Source of the DNA: Selaginella moellendorffii
Taxonomy: Eukaryota; Streptophyta; Lycopodiopsida; Selaginellales; Selaginellaceae
Reading direction: 5' to 3'
Length of the DNA: 64,000 bases
NCBI RefSeq assembly: GCF_000143415.4
Contig: NW_003314264.1
Span: 2,577,444 to 2,641,443 of the forward strand
The position numbers were made by a program, and so were the translations under genes. Below are positions 33,060 to 44,277 of this stretch, piece by piece; position 1 is the first letter of the stretch; the number at the start of each line of letters is the position of its first letter. Below the pieces are notes generated by a model. That model saw only the letters and a program-made list of their open reading frames with translations. It had not been told where the DNA came from and searched no databases.

Positions 33060-34610
33060 GGAATTATCCATATTAGACTATATAACAGTTAAGAAGTTTG
33101 AAAAATGAGAGGCTTTAGAAAGCTAAGGGACAAAGTACCTTTAATGTTCCCCAAGACAATTTTGGGTAAGTTAGTACCTAGGAAAGCAAATGTAAATGGT
33201 TTATAAGAAATCACAACATTAAAGTGGCATAGCAAAAGCATGACCTTGAAGCTTGCCTTGAGGTGAAGCTATCAAGGTTGAGGAAATAGTTTTCGAGCAT
33301 TCAAAGAGATAACTTTGAGCGAAAGTAGATGTTTGAAGACTTTCACGCTTATACATATAACCATATTACACTAGTCAAGTGACTTGCTAAGTGAGAATGG
33401 CAAATTAGAGGAATAAAGACCCTAGTTGAAAGTGTTGACTTAACAAAGGGTAGCCTATGGGGCCAAGTATGGAGGAATTCATATATGATCATAGGCTGAT
33501 TAACTAGTTTGTCAAGTGAGAGGATTTGGAAGCTCAAAAGAACTAGGTTCGTAAACTATGATCCATAACACCCTTTAGGTATAAATTGATGTATCAGCAT
33601 AGGGAGTCACGCCAGATATCCTAGGTGATGTTGTCCGTAGATGCATATGCAAAAGTTGGGTTTAAGTCTTAATGCTTGAGTTCAAATCCCAACTCACTAA
33701 GGTGTGGTGATTATTTAGAATATGAGGACACTCATTTTTTAGTGGTCATGAACTCTTAGTAAAGAGGCTAACTTGGGCACACCACCAAGTGGGGGATGCT
33801 TTGAAGTCTTGATACATAGTTAAATTATTTAGTGTGAAAGCTCGGCATATTTAGTTTGAACACTTTGGTGTAATGGCATCAAGGATGTGGTGAATGAGAT
33901 GGGGACACCCAGTTTTAATTGTTATGGACCTTTGGAAAGGTTGGCTTGGGTGCACTGCCAAGTGTGGGAGATGCCCCAGGGTTGTAGTCAACAACTTAAA
34001 AGTCTGGTGGACTTAGTATATATTGGTAAACCTATTAAACTATCTATGTAGGATCACTAGATGATTCCATAGCTAATAGTCAAGGATAAGCTCTTTGGTG
34101 GATTAAGGAACAATGTTTCTAATTCCAAATAGTGATTTAAATAAATAGTATGGTGTGACTTAGTCAAGGTGACCAAGTGGGAAAGACATCTAAAAGAAAT
34201 AAGCTATGAAATACAATAGTATTATAAATCCAAAAAAAATAATCTTTAAGGAAGGATATAAAGGAGGGTCACAAGATTGGGTTGAGGATAGAGTCTACAG
34301 TAGAAAATACTAAATAGATTATTAAGGATGAACACCCCAAGACTTGGTAAAACAAAACTTTTGCTATGGAACCAAAACAATACCTCAAGGATGAAAGTAA
34401 TGATCTTATTTCACTTGGTACAATAGTCAAATGATAGAAGCAAAAAACTAGTGATTGAGAAGGGGCTTTGGAAATTACTAGAAGGAATCCAAATTATAAG
34501 TTAGGCAAGGAACCACCATAGATGCTAATGGATTGTGGAAAAGGAAAAATCTTTCTAAGGATGGATTTCCCAAATGCTCCAATAGGGTGTCAAGACATAA
34601 GGGCTCTCAG
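33060..34610 (+). repeat. Inverted repeat arm 1
   Basis: The reverse complement is recognisable at 36830-38640. Matching landmarks are GACTTTCACGCTTATACATA with AAGTGTGAAAGTC, TTGTCAAGTGAGAGGATTTGG with CCTCTCACTTGACAAGC, the AGTGTGGGAGATGCCCC block, and GGATGGATTTCCCAAATGCTC with ATTTGGGAAATCCATCC. The order of landmarks is preserved. Confidence 0.7.
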
Positions 34611-34830
34611 CTTTTGATCTAGTTTGCTTAGATATTAAATAGTATCTTAAACAAGATTGTTTAATAAGAGTTGAGCTTTGGCTTTTCCTTGAAAGGTAAT
34701 TTAATCATAAATTATATTAATTTTGCAAAAGAAAGAGTTATTGATCAATATTGGAGTGGTTGGATCCTTGTTGGTTTGAGTTAGGAATTATATTAATCAT
34801 TAATGATTCTTATTATGCTTGTTATGAAGT

Positions 34831-36245
34831 TGTAAACAACTAAATTGTTCATTCTACTTTAGTCACTTAACCACACCTTTAACCACTTGGAGGAATTTCA
34901 CTCACATCCTCCATAAATTTTATTCCCAACTTAGGGACATGCTAGTCTCATAAATGACATCTATGCCACTTTGCCTTTGCACTTGGTCTAAGTGCTTTAT
35001 ATATCTGATCCCACGATAAACACCTAAAGCCACCATTGACATGTTAGCCCATTATCCTAATGCTATGTCCATTCATTATTGTCTTGTGGATGGTTTAAGA
35101 CCACCTATACCATAATCTTATCTCTTAAAAATTATGCTATCTGTTCATAAGTGGTCATCTCATAACCACATCTTAGCATCTTTAGGATGCCTGAAAACAT
35201 GGGGAACACCCTTCCCCAATATCACATCTTTGGTTCCCATTAAGTTTCTTTTCGTTTACAACTGTGCTCGCCTACACCACTACTAGGTCAGTGCCCAAAG
35301 GCTCGACCACTAAGTCCTATTGATTTTTAGGACTTCCTTGCCACATGACTATATCTTTGGTCACTATATAAAAGGATTATTCTTTTTCTTTTCCACAGTC
35401 CAGAACTTTAGAATAACATTTCAAAACATTACAACCCAACACAAGCCTCATAGGTATATTCCCCACTTTTCACCTTTGGGTGACCTAACCATGTGGCTAG
35501 AGCAAGGTTCTAATGATCCACACCTAGTATCCAAGTAGGTAGTGCCACCCATACTTGAATTAAGAGCATTGATCATTCAATTTCTCAAAGGAGCTAGAGT
35601 TGGCTCTTGAACTTCACTAAGCTACCCCATTTATCCATCCGTGTTCACTCTAGCCTTGGACTCAATAGTTATATCATCACCCACCACATGGGTATAACTT
35701 TCCTTAGTCACACTAGAATTTTTTGGCCAAACTAACTCCACTAGAGTTTTCCCCCTACTATACTTTTAGAGCTCATCAAACCCCCTAAGGTTTGGGAGAC
35801 AATTGCTTTGGATTTTCATTGTCAGACTTGGACTCTAAGTTGGACTCAGACTCGGACTCAGACTCTAACTTAGAGTTGGACTCGGACTCGAACTCTAACT
35901 TGGACTCAAACTCAAACTCGGACTTGGACTCAGTCTTGGTCTTAGTCTTAGTATCGGTTTTAGTCTCAAACCCGGTCTCAGCCTCCATTTTGGACTCGAC
36001 CTCGAACTCCATCTCGGACTCTATCTTGGACTCCATCTCGGATTCCTTCTTGGACTCCTTCTCAAATTCCATCTCAAGCTCTATCTCGAACTCCATTTCA
36101 GACTCCATTTCAAACTCTATCCTGGACTTCTTCTAGGAGTCAGTCCTGACACTCAATATATTATGTTTATTTGACTTCCATTTCAACTATTGCTATATAA
36201 CACACTTTTGGCTCCACTTTAGGGCTTAGGGATTTGTATTTCACA
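34831..36245 (-). repeat. LTR copy R2 (about 1.4 kb)
   Basis: Plus-strand start TGTAAACAAC and end TATTTCACA. It carries the minisatellite at 35820-36130 (minus-strand frame 35785-36108, Glu/Ser/Lys). It aligns with R1 (12748-13714 plus 19316-19700) in the same direction and with R3 in the opposite direction. No matching primer-binding site or target duplication flanks it, so it may be a solo LTR or a 3' LTR. Confidence 0.65.
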
Positions 36246-36829
36246 ACTCCACCACTCATAGATGAAGTTCGATATCCTTATTAAACAAAAAACCATTTAT
36301 AAAGTAACCCTATTATGGATTACTATTTCCATCCTTAGCACTAAACCAATATATATCAATGGTTTGACATAAAAGGCTCACTATGTCTTGCCCATCCTCT
36401 AAAGAGCATAATCTCTCCAACTTAAAAACTCATTTGATTATATATGATGGTCCTTTTACTATGTTTATTTAATTCCCTTTAAACATGTTAAAGACACCTT
36501 CCCTACCTTAATCCCATTATTCATTCCTAAGTAGTTTTAGCTTCTATCAATATAATCATCACACTTTGGAATTGTAATTTTGACTTCTCAAGTCAATTTT
36601 TGAAGTGTCTCTGACACCTTTTATTGCACATATTGTGCAAATTTTATTTCTCTATCCTAAGAAATTCTTCACTTAAGAGCACTATCATCCTCTTTTTTAT
36701 TCCATACCACCCTAAGCATTGAGTTTCACTTATTTATGATTTATGCTAAAGTTGTTGATGGCTTTATTATTTGGCTACTTTGTTGCTCCATTTCTTGGAA
36801 CTTTTATTTTTGCTATACTAGAGTATTTG
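36246..36829. other. AT-rich spacer between LTR R2 and the inverted-repeat arm
   Basis: No gene or recognisable repeat structure seen. Confidence 0.4.
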
Positions 36830-38640
36830 GGAAATCCATCCTTGGAAATATATTTTGTTTTCCATAATTTGTTAATATCCACCATATGGTGGTTTCTTGC
36901 CTAACTTATAATTTAGATTCTTTTCAATAATTTCCAAAACCCATTTTGGCTATTAGTTTTTGCTTATATCATTTGATTATTGCACTAAAATTATTACCTC
37001 CATTCTTGAGGTATCCTTTTAGTTTCATAGCAAAAGCTCTACTTTTGCTAAGTGTAGAGAATGTTCAACTTTAATAAATCTCTTTAACATTTTCTACTAT
37101 AGGTTCTACCCACAACCTACCACCATCTTACACCTTTATTATGGGTCCTTCATTTGAGACTACTGTTTTGGACTCACAATACCATTGTATTGTTAGCTCA
37201 TTTCCCCTAGGTGTTTTTACTATTTGGTCACCTTAATGAAATCACACCATTACCTATAGTTCAAATCAATACTTTGAAGTATGACATTTGGTTTGCCAAA
37301 TGTAACATTGACACCTTAACTGGCTTACCAATAGGTACTAAGTTTGCTAAACCCTTAAGTTGTTGACCATAACTCTGGTGTAAGCTCTTGAATTTAGACT
37401 TCTCGGGAGGTCACCTAGCCCAATATTATTCAAACCCAAAGACACTTAATCCCAAATATCCCAAGACCTTTAACCAATTGGAAAAAGAGGTGCACTCTTG
37501 TTCATAAGCCCTTTCCCTTTATATTTGAACCCTTATGGATCATCTTTCAAGTCGTTCTCTTTAGTTGTTTACAATCCACCACACTTCCCTACAAGTTTAC
37601 ACCCTCGTGAACGGAAGCTGAGAGCCACAACTCTCTTGACACCCTACCTCTCGGGTCAAGCCCAACCGAAGCATACTGAACCCTTACCAGATGTCAATCA
37701 ACATGTCGTTCCCTTTGGTTGTTTACATTTGGGGGCATCTCCCACACTTGGCAATGTGCCCAAGCCAACCCTTCCAGCCAAGGGTCCATAGCAACTAAGA
37801 TTTAGTGTCCCTATCCCATCACCATATCTTTGGTGCCATTTACACCAAAGTGTTCAAGTTAAATATGTCAAACTTTCACACTAAGCAATTTAATTGTACA
37901 TCACAACTTTAAGGCATCCCCAACTTAGCAATAGGCCCAAGCCAACCTCCTTACTAAGAGTTTATGATCATTAAAAAATGAGTATCCTCATATTTCAAAC
38001 CATCAACACACTTTAGTAAATTTGAGACTCGAACCTAAATGTTATAGGTTTAGGACTCGAACTCAACCTCCACATATACATCTACAAATGGCATCACCTA
38101 GGATGCCTGATATGACTCCCCACATCGATGCACCAATTTAAACTCAAAACACATATGGATTATAGCTTAGGAACTTAATTCCTTTGAGCTTTCAAGTCCT
38201 CTCACTTGACAAGCTTGCTAATCAGCTTACGATCATACATAGACTCCTCCATGCTAACCCCATATGCCACCCCTTTTAAAGTTAGCATCTTCAACTTAGG
38301 TCTTTATTCCTTTGACTTACTAATCCCACTTAGCAAGTTTTCCAACTAGCATAACATGGTTTTTTACATAAGTGTGAAAGTCCTTAAATATTGATTTTCA
38401 TTCAAAACCATCCTTTTAAACACTTGGGAACCATTTCTCCAACTTTGATAGCCTTGCTTTATGGTAAACTTCAAGACTATGTTTCTGCTACACTACTCTA
38501 ATTTTACGCATTCTTATAAACCAGTTATACTTAGCTTTCTAGATATTAATATACTTAAAATTGTTCCTGGGAACATTATAGGGACCTTGTCCCTTAGCTT
38601 GCTAAAGCTTCCTCTTTCACAAGCTTTTTAACTGCCATAT
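36830..38640 (-). repeat. Inverted repeat arm 2
   Basis: Reverse-oriented copy of 33060-34610 (see landmarks there). Within it, 37385-37645 is also the reverse complement of 12470-12740. Confidence 0.7.
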
Positions 38641-38649
38641 GGTTTAATA

Positions 38650-39227
38650 TGGGCAAGTTCATTTCAGACTTCATCTTAGACTCCATCTTAGACTGTATCT
38701 CGAACTCTATCTCAAACTTTATCTCAAACTCTTTCTTGGACTCCATCTTTGTCTCCATCTCAGACTCTATCTCGAATCCATTTCAAATTCCATCTTAGAC
38801 TTTTTTTTGGACTTTATTTTGGACTCCTTCTTGTATTCCATTTATGACATTTATCATGTGTTAGTTTTTCTTGTATCCCTTTCTAGAGACTCATTCTTTG
38901 TGCTCATTCCTATAAGCACTTCATTGGGAATTCCACTCCCACTTTCAATTTTTCAAATTAAAGCTTTTGGTCTAAATGTATTATACTTGTTCACTTTAAC
39001 CATTGCTCTATAACACACTTTTGGCTCCAATTTAAAGTTTTGTATCCCTTTCTAGAGACTCATTCTTTATGCTCATTCCTATAAGCACTTCATTGGGAAT
39101 TCCACTCCCACTTTCAATTTTTCAAATTAAAGCTTTTGGTTTAAATGTGTTATACTTGTTCACTTTGACCATTGCCCTATGACACACTTTTGGCTCCAAT
39201 TTAGGGCTTAAGGATTTGTGTCTCACA
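38650..39227 (-). repeat. Truncated LTR copy R5
   Basis: Contains a decayed minisatellite (38660-38850) and ends TTGTGTCTCACA, the reverse complement of the TGTGAGACACAA LTR start. It lacks the left part present in R2. Confidence 0.55.
38871..39208. repeat. Tandem duplication, period 169 bp
   Basis: The unit from TTGTATCCCTTTCTAGAG to the ACACTTTTGGCTCCAATTTA block starts at 38871 and again at 39040 with only a few differences. It lies within LTR copy R5, so the duplication arose in the LTR. Confidence 0.85.
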
Positions 39228-40900
39228 CCTCACTCTTCCAAGCAAGTCACTTGGTTCATGGTATTTTGGATGGGGCTACATAAGTATGGCTGTGAAACTT
39301 ATTGCCTTCTAGGGCTTCCTCACTACTTGTAATAGGTGGCCAGCATGCTTGCTTTACCCACTCCCAATCCTACATCAAGTTAGCAATGCTCATCCTTATA
39401 TGTATTGTTAACTTGCTAGCATATCACTAGATCTACTAAGATATATCTAGGATATGCTAGAGGATATCAAATTCCAATTCATGTAGCAAGAGTTGCAAGT
39501 TTTATCCCATACACAATTCTCATCCTAGAGAGTAGGATTAAGTGGCATGGAGGCAAACCATTACTTATATTAAGTTCCACAACCATCATCTTGGAGAAAA
39601 ACTTGTTTACCAAACAATTATAAACTTTTAAATTTGGACTTCTTAGGAGGTCATCCAACCCAGTACTATTCAAACCCAAGGACACTTAACCCCAAATATC
39701 CTAAGACCTTTAACCGATTGGAAAAAGAAATACACTTTTGTTTTTGGGCCCTTTCCCTTTATATTTGAACCCTATGGATCGTCTCTCAAGTCATTTCTTT
39801 TGGTTGCTTGCAATCCACCATGCTTTCCTATAAATTCATGCTTTCGTGAACAGAAGTTAAGAGCCACAACACTCCCAAAAGCACTCTTTGCAACTGAGTA
39901 TATGGAAGACATCCTCCATTTGGTGTTTGATACAACATATATATACATTGCTTCGTGTCTTTTAGGGATTAATACAAAAACGAATCACCCATAGTGCTAT
40001 TCACTCCATTTGGTGTTTGAGTACATTGTGTATATAGCCACTGACTCCTTGGCACCTCAAAATAGCAAATGTGCTCCACATATAGTGATAAGTCCCAAAG
40101 GTTCACTATTGCTGGTAATTGTTATATTTTGGCATGGCAATTGTCCTCCTTTACAACTAGTGTTGTAATGTGTAAACTATCTAAGTGGAGAAGTCATTAA
40201 TGGGATCAATAATTATTGATCCAAGCTAAGTTGTTTAGGTTTGGAATTCCTTCCACCATCCATCTTATTGCTTGTGGGAGAGGCTAACAGACTTTTACAT
40301 TGTTGTAAACAACTAAAGGGAACAAACTTATATTTAGTATTAGAGTGGTTTTAAGTCCAACTCTGTTAATTGGCTTAAGGGAATCACCCTATATATTGAT
40401 TAACATCTAGTTGGTTTAGTTTGCTCTTGTTGGGCTCGACCCAAAGGGTAGAGTATCAATAAAACAAAGGCCTATTACCTTTATAAAATGGAGTGATCAA
40501 AAAAACAACCAAGATGAAGGATCAATGAAAACTCTTGGAATGTGTGAGGTAGTACATCTTATGCTTCTCAGTCTGCCAAAAGTGAACTGCTTATTATCTT
40601 GTTCCTGTCAAATTCTTGCTCCACAAAGTCCCTGTTTAGTCGAATCAAGAATATGCTAGTCGATTAAGAATATTCGATTGTTTCTGACAGATTATAGTTG
40701 GTAATTAAAATCTTTCATCGTCCCCGTGTGGTCTCGCTGCCGGCCTTGCAGTGTAAATGCGACCTCGCTCCCTCTTTATATATCCAATAGCTACGCGACG
40801 CCATAGCTAGGGTTTGGCCAAGCTTCTTGTCCGAGAGAGAAAGTAGATATTCCTGCTCTCAGGGTTTGATCGATCTTCGTCGGTGCCTTCCATGCGCTCC
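39228..40900. other. LTR-derived remnants up to the gene block
   Basis: 39605-39870 is another reverse copy of the 12470-12740 segment. Near 40320-40345, ACAAACTTATATTTAGTATTAGAG looks like an LTR end plus a decayed tRNA-Met primer-binding site, and the sequence after it matches 12370-12480. From about 40700 base composition becomes genic, with a possible TATA box (CTTTATATATCC near 40773) for the BTB gene. Confidence 0.5.
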
Positions 40901-40937
40901 TAGGTAGGGTTTTGAGGCGCTGCGAAGAAATCCCGGC

Positions 40938-42843
40938 ATGGAGGTAGCGCCGTCGCCGCGGCATCCGCCCAAGCGCGGCTCGAAATTGTCGTCCGCCAAG
41001 CGCCGCGCGGAGACGGTGGATACGGAGGGAATGTGGTGCTGCATTGTCCGGCGGCCGGCAGCGGCGATGGTGCGCGCGAGCGGAGAGGAGGAGTGGCGCC
41101 GGCGGGGCTCATCCGTGGCGGCGGCGCGGCACGACGAGGAGAATGCCACCACCGGCGGCAATGCGGGCTCGGCCAAGAACTCCAAGGAATTCGTGCTCAG
41201 GCCCAAGGAGCTGGAGGCGCTCATTAAGCAAGGCACGGGGATCGTGGTGGAGCGCACCAGCAAGGGCTCGCCCTTCCGGCTTCGTCTCTCGCCAGGAAGA
41301 GTGTCGCCCATCTCCGAGACTGCCATCGTCCCCGTGACGGCTTCTTCTTCCCCGGCTCTTGGCAAGTGCTCCAGCGGGAAGATGCTCATGCCCGTCTCTC
41401 CGCCCGTGGACAAGGCGAGAGCGTCGCCAACACTCATGGAGATGATGGCGCTCGAGCAAGACATCCACAGTTCCAAGCAGTCCGTGATGCTCTCCTTGCC
41501 CAGGCCGCCGTCCGTCCAGGAGAAAGTGGACGCGATTCTCCTCCTCCGGAGCCCTGGCAACCAGTTCAACGATCCATCCTCGAGCGATGTCAAGCTCACC
41601 ATCACGGGCAGGGATGGTTTCAGCATCTCGATCAATGTCCACAGGCACATCCTCACTGCCCAGAGCCGCTTCTTCGCGGCAAAGTTCTCGGATTGGTGGT
41701 CCAAGCAGCACAGGATGCCGCTCAATGCCGTGGAGATCTCCGACTGCGAGGACGTGGACTTGTATCTCCAGACCATCCGGCTCATGTACTGCCGGGATTT
41801 GAGGCGGAGCTTGATCAAGGAGAGTGTCACCCGAGTTCTTGGGATTCTAAAGGTGAAAATTTTCTTCCTTTTTTTTTCTCTGTTCTTAACTGGTGTCTTT
41901 CTCTCAGGTGTCTGCGGCAATTCTCTTCGAAGCTGGCGTGGTTTCGTGCCTCGAGTACCTGGAAGCCATGCCGTGGCCAGAGGACGAGGAAGAGAGAGTA
42001 ACATCGCTCGTCTCTCAGCTCCAACTGGACAGTGTCGCGTCAATGGAGGTACTCAAGAGGCTGAGCAGCATAGAAATGGTGGAGACGGAAAGCATCGTTG
42101 CCAGGCTCTTGCAGTCAGTGATTCAGGGAACCGACGAGAAGGCCCGGCGTGAGACAAAGTCTCTCGTCTCCAGGATGCTTCGCGAGAATCCTTCCATAGC
42201 CAAGGACTCGTGGGACTCTTGCCGGGGTTGCATATATCGGGCTTGCGAGAGCTGCCTCGAGGCTCTAAGTCGGCTCTTCACACAGGTGATCGAGAGCTCC
42301 AATGCGGCCGGCTATGAAAAGGAAGGAACACTCGGCGCACAGATATCTCGTCAGGCTGATAATCTCAACTGGATGGTGGATATCTTGATCGATCGGGAGA
42401 TAGCAGATACTTTTGTCAAGATCTGGGCTTCTCAAGCGGAGCTCGCCAGCTTATACTCTCGGATTCCAAGCGTCTACAGATACGACGTGAGCCGGATCAC
42501 TGCTCGGTTGTGCATGGCCATCGGCAAAGGCCAAGTTTTGGTGCCACAGGACGTGAGGTTTTTGCTGCTCCAGACGTGGTTCCAGCCGCTGGTGGATGAC
42601 TTTGGATGGCTGCAAAGGTGTTGCAAGAGCTTGGACAAGAAGTCCGTAGAGGAGGGGATAAGCCAAACGATCCTTACGCTCCCGCTCAAGCAGCAGCAGT
42701 TCATCCTCCTCGGCTGGTTCGACTGTTTCTCGAGGAGCGCTGGTGACTGTCCGAACCTCAACAGAGCTTTCGAGGTGTGGTGGAGGAGGACTTTCGTGCG
42801 GCCATTGCTGGAGACGAGCTGCGTTCACCAGCTTACGAACTAG
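40938..42843 (+). CDS. BTB/POZ domain protein (At1g63850/At5g60050-like)
   Basis: Two exons, 40938-41852 and 41908-42843, joined across a 55-bp GT-AG intron with a TTTTTTTTTCTCTG tract, give a 616-residue protein with a TAG stop. The N-terminal 200 residues are basic and low-complexity (PKRGSKLSSAKRRAETV). The BTB fold starts near residue 213 (SDVKLTITGRDGFSISINVHR, then FFAAKFSDWW). The C-terminal half has a helical plant-specific region (FEAGVVSCLEYLEAMPWPEDEEE) shared with the Arabidopsis group. BTB proteins usually act as CUL3 ubiquitin-ligase adaptors or homomeric scaffolds; the role of this subgroup is poorly defined. The gene is the first intact gene to the right of the transposon block. 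Confidence 0.88.
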
Positions 42844-44277
42844 CGAGCACTAAGGCGAGTCTCTGTCTTTGCTCCTCTCTTTTCTTTCCAACTCGTCTGC
42901 CGTCTTTAACTTTACATCTTGTGGCCTGGTTGTAGGATGGGGACGAGGACGTATCAATTCGAGCTGCCAAAACGGGCATGCTGGAAAGAGTACCCGACGG
43001 AAAGGCCTTGGCGCTCACGGGTTTTCCTGTAGAGAGTTCCAGGTCGGTTGGGCTTATTTTATCTCTATAACATGTTTGTGTGTGTGTGTGTACATATAAT
43101 GTACAAATACATTTCAGATTCTGCCGGAGCACCGTGGCTGGCTGGGCAGGATTCTTCGCTGCGGCAGAAGCAGCAGCCTGGTGTGGAGGTGAAAAAAAGA
43201 GAAACCATTACCTCAACAGGTAGTGTTGCAGGACCTTGACAAAAATCTCTCCAGTAGCTTGCAAGGCTTTTCAGTCTGGCTTGATCTTGGAGTGTGGTTT
43301 GCTGCTTCTGTTTTTCTATTTTCCCGTTATTATGATTCTTGGAGCTTTGTTGTTTGCTTGGCATTGGCAATGGCATGTGTAGCAACAGTGATACTTTTAT
43401 CTCGTAAATCCCGCAGGCCTGCCTTGCTCGTTTGGTTGGCTCGCTGTTTTGGTTTTGCAGGGACGGCCTTCGTTTCCACAGAAGTTAGCAGATCAAACAG
43501 GCGATTACAGCAGCAGCACAAGAGGTACTGTAGTGTTTGTCGGATTGTTTTACTTTCTCGTGCCTCTCACTTTCAAATGCCGACAGGTGCGTTGTCACGG
43601 GCGAGCTGTGCGGTGCTGCAGTGCTTTTTGTGTCGATCGAGAGCAAAAGAAAAGCACGGAAAAAAAAAAAGTGGAGGAGGTGGTGATGACCACTGTCCTG
43701 GCAGCGCAGTCGCGGTGTAAGAGATAGCAATGTGGGAGAACGAAGACTGTTAGGTGCTGCCTATAGTGACTGAGGGTCCAGGAATTATAACTCGTTTGAC
43801 AACGAGGAAGCGAGAACTTTGCTACCAGTGTGAGAATTACTCTTGCGCAGTATCTGTAAATCGTGGGCCACTTTTTTGCGCAGAGGCAACTTCTATGGAC
43901 ATTGAATAGAAGTGATGTAAACTTCTAAGATAGGAGGGGAAGGAAATAACTCTCCAGGATCTATAAAGCCCTGGCAGCTATCTTCGACAAAAAACTTACA
44001 TGATGTAATTCCAGGGACTTAAAAAAAACCAGAGACTTAAAAAACTTCAGGGTGGCGATGGAATTCAAGGTGGAAGAATGTTTGTCATTAATGCTTCTCC
44101 CTTCCATGCCACCATTGCGGAGATCTTGGCTTCTCCGCCATGTCCAAGCTTGCTGGAACTTGCGAGTAGAGGTCGAGACCGTGAAGCAACCATGGACGAG
44201 GTGGTAGACCTTTGGAGAAGGCGATTATGTAACTTTGCGTTGCCAGTGCCTCGCAAAGTTTTGCATGCTCAAGCCTA
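42844..44277. other. 3' flanks of the BTB and MED15 genes
   Basis: No gene is supported. The segment contains a (TG)n tract at 43076-43092 and pyrimidine-rich, possibly spliced 3' UTR of the BTB gene. Convergent transcription from MED15 ends on its right side. Confidence 0.5.

Noticed and set aside
34831-36245. LTR R2 and R3 as the two LTRs of one element
   Set aside because: They lie in opposite orientations, and no shared target duplication was found.
41109-41711. 200-residue minus-strand frame inside the BTB gene
   Set aside because: Shadow of a GC-rich exon; no domain, and the plus strand encodes a known family.
43223-43720. 165-residue plus-strand frame downstream of the BTB gene
   Set aside because: Low-complexity, no domain, crosses purine and pyrimidine tracts; treated as 3' flank.
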